Positions 26,076 to 36,741 of a stretch of 64,000 nucleotides of DNA are shown here, piece by piece. This stretch comes from Luzula sylvatica (Eukaryota; Streptophyta; Magnoliopsida; Poales; Juncaceae), in assembly GCA_946800325.1 (NCBI GenBank), contig OX326958.1, forward strand, positions 754,001 to 818,000, given 5' to 3'. Positions within the stretch are counted from its first letter, which is position 1. Each line of letters opens with the position of its first letter. The position numbers and the translations under genes are program-made. A model generated the notes under the pieces. The model did not search any database and had not been told where the DNA came from. It worked only from the letters and a program-made list of their open reading frames with translations.

Positions 26076-28830
26076 TCATTTTTCTCGTGTTAGACTTCAA
26101 TTTTGACATTTTTTAGACAATAGGATAATTAATTTGTTTTGAAAGTGTTACACTCGACTTTTTGCATTTATAAGATTTTTTTTCAAATAAATATATATTT
26201 GTGTGTGTTAGTCTTCTATTTCAGAGTATTTTGAGGTCAACAAGAAAATTGAGTACTTTGCTCGTGTTATACTTTAATTTTGACATTATTTCGAAAATAG
26301 GATATTCTATTTGGTTTGAAGGTGTTAGACTTAACTTTTTGCATTTTTAAGAAATTTTTTAAAAAATAGAAATTTGTGTGTGTAAGTAAGTCTTCTATAT
26401 TCGAGTATTTTGAGGTCAATATGAACATTGAGTACTTTGCTCGTGTTACACTTTCATTTTGATATTATTTCGAAAATAGGATAATTGATTTTTTTTTTTA
26501 AGGTGTTTGACTTCATTTTTCATTTTTAAGAAATTTTTGAAAAAATTGAAATTTGTGTGTGTTAGTCTTCCATTTCAGAGTATTTTGCGGACAGCATGAC
26601 AAATGAGTATTTTTTGTCGTGTTACACGTCAATTTTGACATATTTTCGAAAATAAGATAATTAATTTGTTTTGATGGTGTTAGAGTTCACTTTTTGAATT
26701 TTTAAGAATGTTTTTATAAAATAGAAATTTTTGTGTGTTAGTCTTTTACTAAAGGAGTATTTTGAGGACAAAAGGAAAATTCTGCATTTTTCTAGTGTTA
26801 CACGCCAATTTTGACATTTTTTTAGAAAATGGGATAATTGATTTGTTTTGAAGGTACTTCACTTTTTGAATTTTTAAGAAATTTTTTAAAAAATAGAAAT
26901 TTGTGTGTGTTAGTCTTCTATTAAGGGAGTATTTTGAGGACAACATGAAAATTGAGTATTTTTCTCAAGTTTCACGTCAATTGTGACATTTTTTACACAA
27001 TAGGATAATTGATTTGTTTTGAAGGTCTTATACTTCACTTTTTGCATTTATAAGAAATTTTCAAAAAATATATATTTGTGTGTGTTAGTCTTCTATTTCA
27101 GAGTATTTTGAGGTCAACATGAAAATTGAGTATTTTGCTCGTGTTACACATTAATTTTGATATATTTTGAAAATAGGATAATTGATTTGATTTGAAGGTA
27201 ATACTTCACTTTTTGCATTTTTATGAAATGTTTGGAAAATTAGAAATTTTTGTGTGCTAGTCTTCTATTTCCGAGTATTTTGAGTTCAACTTGAAAATTG
27301 GGTATTTTGCTCGTGTTACACTTCAATTTTAACATTTTTTGGAAAATGAGATGATTGATTTGTTTTGACGGTGTTAGACTTCACTTTTTGAAGTTTTAAT
27401 TTTTTTTTTATAAAATAGAAATTGGTGTGTGTTAGTCTTCTATTAACGGGGTATTTTGAGGACAATATGAAAATTGTTTATTTTCTCATGATACTCGTCA
27501 ATTTTGACATTTTTTAGAAAATGGGATAATTGATTTGTTTTGAAGGTGTCAGACTTCACTTTTTTGCATTTATAAGAAATTTTTGAAAAAAATAGAAATT
27601 TGTGTGTATTAGTCTACAATTTCAGAGTATTTTGAGGACAACATGAAATTTGAGTATTTTCTCGTGTTACACGTCAATTTTGACATTTTTTAGACAATTG
27701 GATAATTGATTTGTTTGAAGGTGTTAGACTTCACTATCTGCATTTATAAGAATTTTTTTAAAAATATATTTTTTTGTGTGTTAGTCTTCTATTTCAGAGT
27801 ATTTTGAGGTGAACAAGAAAATTGGGTAATTTTCTCGTGTTATACTTTAATTTTGATATTTTTTCGAAAATAGGATAATTGATTTGTTTTGAAGGTAATA
27901 AGACTTCACTTTTTGCATTTTTAAATGTTTGGAAAATTTGAAATTTGTGTGTGTTAGTCTTCTATTTCCAAGTATTTTGAGGTCAACATGAAAATTGAGT
28001 ATTTTGTTCGTGTTACACTTCAATTTTGACATATCTTCGAAAATTAGATAATTGATTACTTTTGAACGTGTTAGACTTCACTTTTTGAATTTTTAAGAAT
28101 TTAAAAAAAAAAATAGAAATTTGTGTGTGTTAGTCTTTTATCAAAGTTGTATTTTTAGGACAAAAGGAGAATTGTATATTTTTCTCTTGGTACACGCCAA
28201 TTTTGAGATTTTTTTAAAGAATGGGATAATTGATTTGTTTTGAAGGTGTTAGACTTCACTTTTTGAATTCTTAAGAAATTTTTCGAAAAAATACAAAATT
28301 GTATGTGTTAGTCTTCTATTAACGGGGTATTTTGAGGAAAACATGAAAATTGTGTATTTTTTTCGTGAAACACGTCAATTTTGACATTTGTTAGAAAGTG
28401 GGATAATTGATTTTTTTTAAGGTGTTAGACTTCACTTTTTTCATTTATAAGAAATTTTATAAAAAAAATAAAAATTTGTGTGTATTAGTCTACAATTTCA
28501 GATTATTTTGAGGAAAACATGAATCTTGAGTATTTTTTCTCATGGTACACATCAATTTTGATATTTTTTAGACAATAGGATAATTGATTTGTTTGAAGGT
28601 GAGACTTCACTTTTTTCATTTATATGAATTTTTGAAAAAATATATTTTTTTTGTGTGTTAGTCTTCTATTTCAGAGTATTTTGAGGTCAACATGAAAATT
28701 TGGTAATTTGCTCGTGTTTTACATTAATTTTGATATTTTTTCGAAAATAGGATAATTGATTTGTTTTGAAGATAATAATAGACTTCACTTTTTGAGGTGT
28801 TAGTCTTCTATTTCAGAGTAACACGAGATG
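26076..28830 (-). repeat. Inverted, diverged satellite array, ~16 monomers
   Basis: These monomers are the reverse complement of the main satellite: gtgtgttagtcttc, tattttgagg, acacttcaattttgacat and ggtgttagacttcac are the minus-strand forms of its landmarks. Spacing of the gtcttc motif (26211, 26390, 26565, 26741, 26913) gives 172-179 bp. This arm differs from the main array by fixed changes, such as gttgacctc (minus-strand reading) in place of gtcgtactc, and it is more heterogeneous. It is therefore a separate subfamily or an older arm. The array decays at its right edge near 28800-28830. Confidence 0.93.
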
Positions 28831-30775
28831 ACTTCACTTTTTGATATTTTTCTCGCATTAAGCGGTCTTAGCAATCTATTTTGGCATTGGAGATGCCAAA
28901 TAACTTTTTGCAAAAGAAAGAAAACACCTAGATGACTCACATTTTTTTGTCTGGTCAGTGTTATATATAGGCTAAATTCGTGTTTTCTGGACCATTTATA
29001 TTCTAATCAACTCCCCCAACACCTCCATGACTCCATTGTGAGCATATTCATCTTTGGATCACTTCATTTGGAGCACTGGAGAGATCAGGATATCATCTCC
29101 AGTACTTTTGTTGTTCGTATTTTCAATGGCACGAGTCAGCGTTATTTTGTATACTGGAGAGCCAAAGGATGGGTCCATTAGTGATGAACTGGAGAAGAAC
29201 GAGAGAGTCATTGGATCTATTGGGTATTTGCATCACTATTGTGCCCCGCGCGGCGGAACGATGGGCCTGGTTCAGATCTGATCCTCAGGATTACATCGTC
29301 AATTACGAGATACGAATTATGCAATTATTAATTGAACATATCATATCTCGTGAAATTGATCACGAAAAAAGATTGATGCGTTTTTATTGCTTTTCCTGCT
29401 CCGTTCTTCGTAGGGATGAGAGAGAAAGTGGGACCCACATGAAGAACAATTTTTTTTACTTTAAATCAAGCAAAACCAAGGCTAGATTGGATTCCTCTCA
29501 TTCTCGTGATTACAATGGTATATTCATATTAATATTTTGGATAAAGGATGAGAGAGAAATTAAGAGGGAGAAAGTGGGTCCCACACACCCATGTGACTTT
29601 ACACCAAAGCCTCGCTAGTCAGCCCACAGAAGATCCCAAAATATCACATAGATCCATTAGATCCACTATTCGCCAGATCTTCTATGGCCAGAAATTGATG
29701 CAACCCACAATAAAGGCCCAAATCTTATTCAATACTGGACTTTTGCACGAATGATTACACAGAAATTATCACAACATATCAGAACTATGACCCATAACCC
29801 ATTACTATGTGTGATCACGTGATTCATTAAAAATTACGTTACTTCAGCTGGTAACCCATCTCCTCTCACTAACTCAACACATTTCACGAAAGGCAACAAA
29901 AAAAGAACACGGAAGATCTCACAAGACTCGTGCTTTCAGAACCTAACGACCCCAATGATTTTATTTCTCCTCTTCATTTCTACAAGACCGGACTCTCCAG
30001 TGGACCCTTCATGTTATATTTTGAATAGAAAAAAATCACTAAACTCTCGTCGTAATTATCACTGGAGATGATTGCTTCTTTCTCTAACTACCTCTACCAT
30101 CCACCAAATCGAACAATGAAAGTGTGAGGACGAACGTGGGGACGTGGAGGTGGGTGTAAGTTTTGTTTGAATGGAAATGGTCCAGAAACCATGATCTTTT
30201 CCTATAAAACCCTCAGGTTAGTCTCAGAACCAAAGACTCTTCTCATTCCTCAACCGAAGTCTCTCAAACTCTCTCTCAAGCTTCTCCATCTCCCTCTCAA
30301 TCTTTCCAGGATAAAGTCACTTGTTTAGACCTTATGGACTCCAATGAGCAGTGAGAAGTTGTAGAAGTTATGATTTCAAAGAAGTCCACGGCTGATTGGA
30401 CATGTAAAGGTGCTTGGTATGGAAGTAGCAGAAGCTGTGGGGCGCACAGCGGGAAGTGAGAGGTTCATTTTTTAGTAGTCAAAGTGTGATGTGGGGTCCC
30501 ACACCAGTAGATAAGTAAGCTAGTCGTAGGTAAGCAAGGTGCTTAAGCAAATAGAATTTATGACCTAGCCCTACCCATAGAACCCCCTAGTGAAAGCTTT
30601 CTCAAGTCCTGAGAAATGAGTCATGAAGGCTATGAAAGCACATCAAGAATCTTGATTTCACTTTCTGAATCTTCCTTACCGACGATATAGGTCATGCTTG
30701 TAAGTTGTAAGGCCAAATCACGAGTAGAAAGAGAACTTGTTGATGGTGAGGGAGAGGAAGAAGGACGCGTAGCGG
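28831..30775. other. Intergenic, no recognised gene
   Basis: Open frames at 29054-29281, 29169-29618 and 29548-29754 overlap one another, have no domain I recognise and no plausible exon structure, so I do not call them genes. A 13-bp sequence, ttctggaccattt, at 28984 recurs in inverted form at 30175, bracketing about 1.2 kb. Near 30204 a tataaaac motif is followed by a CT-rich leader-like stretch, which looks like a promoter with no intact gene behind it. Confidence 0.5.
30200..30310 (+). promoter_or_regulatory. Possible orphan promoter and leader
   Basis: The motif cctataaaaccc at about 30201 is followed within 30-100 bp by a CT-rich stretch (ctctcaaactctctctcaag), the usual make-up of a plant TATA promoter and 5' leader. 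The next ATG opens only a few codons (MDSNEQ), so the gene it once served is lost or unrecognised. Confidence 0.3.
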
Positions 30776-30915
30776 GGTTGATGAAACCTTTTAGCCCTTT
30801 GCTATGCTTATCAGGATTCTTTGTCTCCATTGCAGCTCATTTGGATGTTGAGATTTGGCAAATGGATATACAGACGGCATTGAATAATGGCCATCTTGAG
30901 GAAGACGACACCACC
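30776..30915 (+). pseudogene. Short Ty1/copia reverse-transcriptase relic
   Basis: The stretch reads IAAHLDVEIWQMDIQTALNN, then GHLEED, a close match to the copia RT block IAAhlDYEIWQMDVKTAF.NG.LEED. Just upstream, in another frame, gatgaaacctttta gives DETF, the preceding conserved block, so there is a frameshift between them. Nothing copia-like can be followed on either side. It is a fragment of about 140 bp and is independent of the larger copia remnant at 21.9 kb. Confidence 0.75.
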
Positions 30916-32139
30916 TGTCTCGCGAATATCTGGTTCAGCCGATCTCCCCTGGGTGCCTTGAGCAATTGGTGTTCGAGTATCAAGGATTTTCAGTCTTGAT
31001 CACCAAAATTGAAGTCTTTGGATCCAAATTGAGTCGAGAACTGGTCATTTCTTGTAAATAATCGATCTTTTATGATAATTGCTGCTTAATCTACGTTTAT
31101 TGATTATTTTTCTATTTTCTTCATTTTATTTGAATTTATTTTTAATTTTATAAGTATTGAATTTGAAACCATAACTATGCCTTAATTTCTCTCTTCTTTT
31201 GTTAATTAATAACTATTTTTGTAGAACTCTTTAATTGAAAGTGTAAATATGTACATATAGATTTCGTTTCATTCTTGAATTCCCTTTTTACATAATTACA
31301 TTTGATGTTTTGTTGAAATGCTATGAATTTTCAAAGTTGATGCAAACCCTAATTCATTGATCATTCCAGATTTCAAGTGCCTCTCTTTACTGAATTATTT
31401 AAGACATTTGTGGATCTTTTGAATCCAAACCAAAAAGTGTTCTCAAAAATTATTTAGAACCTAATATTCATAGAAATTATCCTCATTTCATTTTTGGGAG
31501 AAATGATATCCCAAAATTGAAGAAATGTTTTCCAGAAAACAGTTTTTGACCTAAACTTCCAGATTTCGAATTTAAAGTATACTTTTCTTAGCTGATTTTA
31601 ATTGATCTTTAAATCTGTTTGTATCAATCCAATTCATTGAGATTCAATATCAAGTGATCTTCTGTAAATCACCTTATGAATCATCTCAATTTATTAAATT
31701 TTCTATTTGCTATTGATTTTTGAAAATTGGAGTTTTTGTGGTGATAAAAGAACCAATATGTTAAACTGTGTGAATTGTAATTCTGTCAAAGTTTGGGTAC
31801 TTTTTGTAGAATACCTAGACCAATTGTAACCAAACCAAACCCTCTAATATGTTGCAATTATTTTATTCTTTATTTTAAAACAAATGCGGATTCAATTGGT
31901 GATTTAAAATTCAAGTAATATGCTTTACAAATCAGTCCAGAACCACTATTTTATTGAAAACATCACTGAATCTTTCTGCAAAATTTCAAGGATTGATTTG
32001 TAAATTATTGATAATTTTTTATTTAATGATCCAATTTGCACCAAATTTTGATTGTAGCTTAAGTATATCATAACAAACCGTCTCTTTGATTGTGAATGAT
32101 ATTTTTCAATTTTTGATATTTATCTTATTAAACTTAATT
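30916..32139. other. AT-rich intergenic DNA
   Basis: No open frame, RNA gene or repeat that I recognise. The base composition is like an intron or spacer. The stretch ends at the MITE at 32140. Confidence 0.5.
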
Positions 32140-32401
32140 GGGGAGTTCTATCATACACCCTTTTACAAGGGTATTTTGGGTATTTTAGCAATTAATAACA
32201 TTTGTAAAAGTGGTGTATCGTAAAATTTATTTTTTATGGAGATTTTTGTTTAAATGAACAACAAAAAATTCCAATTTAGTTAAACATTAATTAATAAATA
32301 TACTTGATATATTACCTTAAATATTCATAAATGGATAATTACTCAAAATACCCTTGAAAATGGGTGTATGATAAGGAAAGGGGTGTACGATAGAAGCCCC
32401 C
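32140..32401. mobile_element. MITE, 262 bp, 9-bp target duplication
   Basis: The terminal inverted repeats match over about 21 bp: the left end starts ggggagttctatcatacacc and the right end, reverse complemented, starts gggggcttctatcgtacacc. Perfect 9-bp direct repeats, aacttaatt, flank it at 32131-32139 and 32402-32410. A 9-bp duplication fits Mutator-like MITEs. There is no coding capacity. Confidence 0.85.
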
Positions 32402-32561
32402 AACTTAATTTGTTTCCTTGTGGATCGATTACCCAACTTGACAATTATATTTGAGTTAGAATATTTGTTTGTTTGTAGCCTTAAAACACCAATGACACAT
32501 TAACAACATTTTTTTACTAGTTTATGGCCGCAACACAAATATCAATTCCAAAGAAAGGTTT

Positions 32562-32765
32562 GTTGTAACGAAAGCTAGTCTCCATTACAACGGAGAGTTG
32601 TGAATTTGTTAATCATATGATGGTACTAACAAACAACAGTTTCAGATAAGGTACCGTTGTAACGGAAGCTAGGCTCCGTTACAACGGAAGGCTACGAGCC
32701 AGCTTCATTGAGAAACAGTGAAGGTTCCATTGTAATGGACGGTTAGTTGTGTTATAACGGAAGTG
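32562..32765. repeat. Cluster of hairpin-forming gttgtaacgg repeats
   Basis: Two near-identical inverted repeats occur at 32562-32593 and 32654-32687. Each has arms built on ccgttgtaacgg and its complement around a short agctag loop, and a degraded third copy lies near 32722-32765. The 32654 copy has nearly perfect 14-bp arms. The function is unknown; subterminal repeats of a decayed DNA transposon would look like this. Confidence 0.6.
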
Positions 32766-33460
32766 TCTCTGAAAGTGTCTCTGGAAGTCTGTTTGAGTAT
32801 ATTACGATATACACAATTTGCATATATGATATGCATCCCTTTATATGTCATTATCATATTAAGTATAAATATGATGTTTCTTTCTCCTCCAAGTAATCTA
32901 ATCAGTCCAATAATTGAAACAAGAGAAAGAGAGAAAGAGGAGAAAATAGTTTTCTCCATTAGAAATCATAATCGAACAAGTTAAAAAAGTTTGCCCATGC
33001 TTCGTCTAGGCAGTCACGTGTGTGGTCGAGAGACTACAACTCACGATGCATACGAGTAGAGGAACCATCCTTTTGGTTCTCGTATGTGATAAAACTGAAA
33101 CTAGGGTTTCACCAAAATCGTTTCGGTTTGCCCTAAAGATGAAGAACGTGTTTGAGACGGTGTTGAGTCATGTGGTACGGGACGCACGCATTGTCGGAGC
33201 AAGGAGCACGATGGAATGCACGACGGTGTTGAGACATGTGACGTGAGGTGCACAAGAGACGGCCGGAGTGGACAAGAAGAAGGAACAATAAGCGCGGTAA
33301 CCCTTTGCCCACCATCAATTTGGTGCGGTATGATTGTATGTTAATTCTTTCATGATTCGCACGCTCGAAATCAATGATAGGATCCTCGGAATTAGCGAAA
33401 GACACCGCTCTCTAATTCATTGTGCGGGGCCCGGGATCGTCGGTTTTCCAACACGTTTGA
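32766..33460. other. Intergenic, possible retroelement relic
   Basis: Small overlapping frames on both strands (32705-32984, 33022-33405) have no recognisable domain. The region has a purine-rich tract at 32915-32940 and a GC-rich end near 33420-33440 (gcggggcccggg), reminiscent of the tail of a plant LTR. I see no paired LTR, primer site or pol to confirm this. Confidence 0.3.
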
Positions 33461-33469
33461 TGTGGAATA

Positions 33470-34560
33470 GAGCAAGATAGAGAAATTGAGCAGATTAAAG
33501 GCTCTATTACAACCGAACATAAATGGATTAACTCGGAATAAAAGCTCAGAAAATAGAATTAGTCTATTCCGTATAAATCATGGAATATAACTATTCCACC
33601 GAATAAAGCAATACAAGGATGAAATTACCCTTGTTTTTTCCATTTGAAGCTGCTGTGGCAAATATGACAAGTAAAACCTCCTCCTTTCAAGGACATGTCG
33701 TCACAAAACCTCCTCCTATTCTTTTCCGACGACTTTCCGGCAATCCATGGGCAGCCCACCCATAAAAGATTTTTGCAGATATCTAATTGTTTTTTTTTTT
33801 TCAAAGAGATCCATTTGTCGCACTTTTTTTTTTTACACCTTCGCCTTTGACGACTACAGTTACATGAGTGATGTCTGAACATGAAGCCAGGTATGCATTT
33901 TAGTTTATTCTTTTAATTAATAGTCAGTTCTCTGATTAATTTGTTAAGCCTCTTGGGTTGCTTGTCATTAAAATCATTTTTCTTCTCAAGTTTTATTTTA
34001 ACTCTCTCTTCTCAAGCCTCTTTATCCGAAGTTTGAATTAATTGTGAAATTAAGACTCGGTATAATGGGATTGGCATTTAAATATGAATTAAGTCCTTAA
34101 TTAGGTCAATTGTACTTCAACTTAACCAATTGTAGTTTAATTGATTATTTATTTGGTGTAATGGATGAACTTCAAATCTTCAAATCTAATTGTGTAGTTT
34201 TCGCAATTTATCATTTCAAGAAAAATATAATGTTAGATGCTCATAATATTAATCAAATATGATAATATTTAACATTAATTAATTCTACATATAAAATGTT
34301 ATAAAGATAATAAATGTACTTTTCTAATATTTTGTAATATAATATTTCATCATGATGATGTTCGGCAATCATGAAATAGCATGAAATAGAGGAATAAATA
34401 GCTTAACCCTTCTTATTCTTGCCGAACAAGATGAGAAGAACAAAAAATAAATAGGCAGATTAGTAGAATTTGGCTCTTCCAGGTAAAACATGGAATTGAA
34501 CTATTCCATGGATTAAGCATTTTTTTGTGACAAAATACCCTTATCTATTCCTCTCCTTAC
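33470..34560. repeat. Two diverged copies of a dispersed repeat upstream of SUFE1
   Basis: The segments at about 33470-33640 and 34380-34560 share a series of blocks: a ggaataaatag-like stretch, gcagatta, a tagaattagtctattcc-like stretch, catggaattgaactattcca, gattaagca and a patch resembling aaataccctta. Copies of gttcggcaa and its complement ttgccgaac occur at 34360, 34419 and 35106, suggesting terminal repeats of a MITE family. No target duplication could be identified. Confidence 0.5.
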
Positions 34561-35058
34561 TGACGCGGATTAAATGGTAATATATATTTTTATATCTTAT
34601 CCTTCCCCATTTGCTTATGTGGATTAAATGATAATATATATATTTTATATCTTTTTCTTGGGATTAAACGATAATATATATATTTTATATCTTTTCCCTC
34701 CAATGAATAGTTCAAATGAAACTACAATTTGAGCCGTTATTTTTTTATTATTATGACGATACTTGTTTTAATTAATTAAAATAATTCATCTTTATTTTAT
34801 TATCGTGATACTTGTTTTAAGCTTTTTAACTTATTAAATTATGAACAAGGGTAGTTTGATCATTAGTTATTATTTATATTTTTTAAACCAATAATTTTAT
34901 TCAATTAATATCACCGAACGCTATTGGAATAAAGTTAAATAAACACTATTTTCTATTTCGTTATTTTCCTATTTCTTGTGTTTTTTTTTTTTTTTTTTTT
35001 AACAAATCCGTAGTTGTTCTATTCCTTGTGTTAGTCCCATATAAATTTATATAGTTTC
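34561..35058. other. AT-rich spacer with short internal repeats
   Basis: The motif gattaaa(t/c)gataatatatat, followed by attttatatct, appears three times between 34567 and 34700. A run of at least 18 T lies at 34983. No gene is visible. Confidence 0.5.
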
Positions 35059-35066
35059 TATATAAA
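35059..35066 (+). promoter_or_regulatory. Candidate TATA box for the SUFE1-like gene
   Basis: tatataaa sits 127 bp before the chosen start codon. It lies inside the gttcggcaa-bounded repeat region, so part of this core promoter may derive from a transposon. No transcription start data are available. Confidence 0.4.
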
Positions 35067-35192
35067 TTCAATTTACCATTTATTTTTCTATTCCAATTCC
35101 ATTGCTTGCCGAACGGGCATAACGACTTATTTAATGAAAGCAAAGCTGAGCCACTCTCTCCCTCTCGATTGTTCTCTCGTCATCCCTCAGCC

Positions 35193-36305
35193 ATGGCGGC
35201 TATTCTCTCGACGACTCTGCGCTTGTTAACCGCAAAACCCAGCTCTTTCTTATCCAAATCCATTGATAAACGACCATCACAACTCTGTCTATCCTCCCCT
35301 ATCTCCTTCCAAAGCATCCAAATAAAAGCCCAGGCTTCGCCCCAAAACCAAACTCCTCTCTCTGAGCCTTCGTCGCTCAATCTCTCCGACTTCCCCCCAA
35401 AATTGGTCGAGATCATCTCTCTCTTCCAATCCGTGCCTGACCCGAAAACCCGCTACCAACAACTCCTTTACTATGGTACCCAGTTGCCTCCGTTAGGTTC
35501 CCAATTCAAGACTGAATCTAACAGGGTACAGGGTTGTGTGTCACGTGTATGGGTTCGTGCATTTAGAGACTCGAAAGATGGTGGCAATGGTACGGATTCT
35601 ATTGTGCGATTTGAGGCTGATTCGGATTCGCAACTCACTAAAGGAATTGCTGCCCTTTTGGTTTTAGGGTTATCAGGTTCCCCCGCGTCTACTATTGCAC
35701 GGGTCACGCCTGATTTTATAGACTTGATGGGTATTAGACAAAGCCTTTCTCCTTCAAGGAATAGCGGTATGCTTAATATGCTTAAACTTATGCAAGTAAA
35801 GGCACTCGAATTAGATGCCCAACTCGATATTTCTGGAAATTTTGAGGGATCGGATGGTAAAGAGTCGAGAACTGGTGCTAATTTTGACGAAATCAGGGAA
35901 AAATTGGAGGAGAAAGTTGTCATTTCAAGTGTGGAAGACAACACCGAAGAAACAAATATGGTTTCTGGCTCAAACGGTAGTTCAAGTTACTCAAAAGAAG
36001 AGAAATTGGAGGTCGCTAATGGTGGATTTGCAGGGAGAAAGGAGAGAATTAGGGAGAAACTCGAAAAAGGTTTATCCCCAATTGAATTGAAGATTGAGGA
36101 TATATCGCATCTCCATAAGGGCCACGTTGCGATGATTGGAAATAGCAATGGAGAAACACATTTTAACGTGAGGGTAGTATCGAAGGAATTTGAAGGAAAA
36201 AGTTTGGTGAAACGGCACAGACTTGTTTATGATTTGTTGAGAGACGAGCTTAGTAGCGGATTGCATGCTCTTTCTATCGACGCTAAGGCTCAATCAGAAA
36301 TATAG
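35193..36305 (+). CDS. SUFE1: Plastid/mitochondrial SufE protein fused to BolA (SUFE1-like)
   Basis: Single exon, 370 residues, close to the Arabidopsis SUFE1 length of about 371. Residues 1 to about 50 are Ser/Thr-rich and poor in acids, as in an organelle transit peptide. Residues ~68-200 are the SufE domain (PPKLVEIISLFQSVPDPKTRY, with the acceptor cysteine in RVQGCVSRVW at Cys115). Residues ~215-280 are a Ser/Glu-rich linker. Residues ~282-368 are a BolA domain with SHLHKGH, the FNVRVVS strand and the invariant His342 in LVKRHRLVYDLL. SufE accepts sulfane sulfur from the NifS-like cysteine desulfurase and stimulates it for Fe-S cluster assembly; the BolA part is thought to tie activity to monothiol glutaredoxins. 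An in-frame ATG 29 codons upstream exists, but 35193 (ccATGGCGGC) has the better context and gives the normal length. The neighbouring NLR gene is convergent, 436 bp away. Confidence 0.94.
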   Translation: MAAILSTTLRLLTAKPSSFLSKSIDKRPSQLCLSSPISFQSIQIKAQASPQNQTPLSEPSSLNLSDFPPKLVEIISLFQSVPDPKTRYQQLLYYGTQLPPLGSQFKTESNRVQGCVSRVWVRAFRDSKDGGNGTDSIVRFEADSDSQLTKGIAALLVLGLSGSPASTIARVTPDFIDLMGIRQSLSPSRNSGMLNMLKLMQVKALELDAQLDISGNFEGSDGKESRTGANFDEIREKLEEKVVISSVEDNTEETNMVSGSNGSSSYSKEEKLEVANGGFAGRKERIREKLEKGLSPIELKIEDISHLHKGHVAMIGNSNGETHFNVRVVSKEFEGKSLVKRHRLVYDLLRDELSSGLHALSIDAKAQSEI

Positions 36306-36741
36306 GCCCGGAAATAGAAATTGAGTTTTGAAGAAATAAGGTTCACATTATTTTCTTCTTATATTTTAAGCGAATGGTAGTTAGACAGTTGTCTCTGTGA
36401 AAAAAAAAATACCATGAATGTGAATTTTTATTATGATTGGCCAGTTCCACTTAATAACATTATAGATAACCCTGATATGCATAGTTACATTTAGTTCTAT
36501 TTGACTAATTTGCAACACGACTATAATGTACACGAGCATAATTGGTGCATTGATATCTTACCATGTTATAATGGTTCAAATTCAGAATTTAAACTTGGAG
36601 AGAAACACAATCGTAGTAATATTAGTATACAATACAATACTGTTAAACTAATCCAATAAAAATAAGTTCAATTAATTACAAAACCAAGTACATCCATCAC
36701 TTTTATGTAAATATTTTTAAATGAAACATTTTCGCCAATTT
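36306..36741. other. Spacer between convergent genes
   Basis: AT-rich, presumably holding the two 3' untranslated regions and polyadenylation sites. No separate feature is seen. Confidence 0.5.

Noticed and set aside
29054..29618. 75- and 149-codon overlapping frames
   Set aside because: No recognisable domain and mutually overlapping; no conserved motif or exon signals. Possible decayed element instead.
35106..35192. Longer N-terminus of the SUFE1 protein
   Set aside because: The upstream 29 codons are encoded by repeat-derived promoter DNA, and the start at 35193 gives the expected length and transit peptide.
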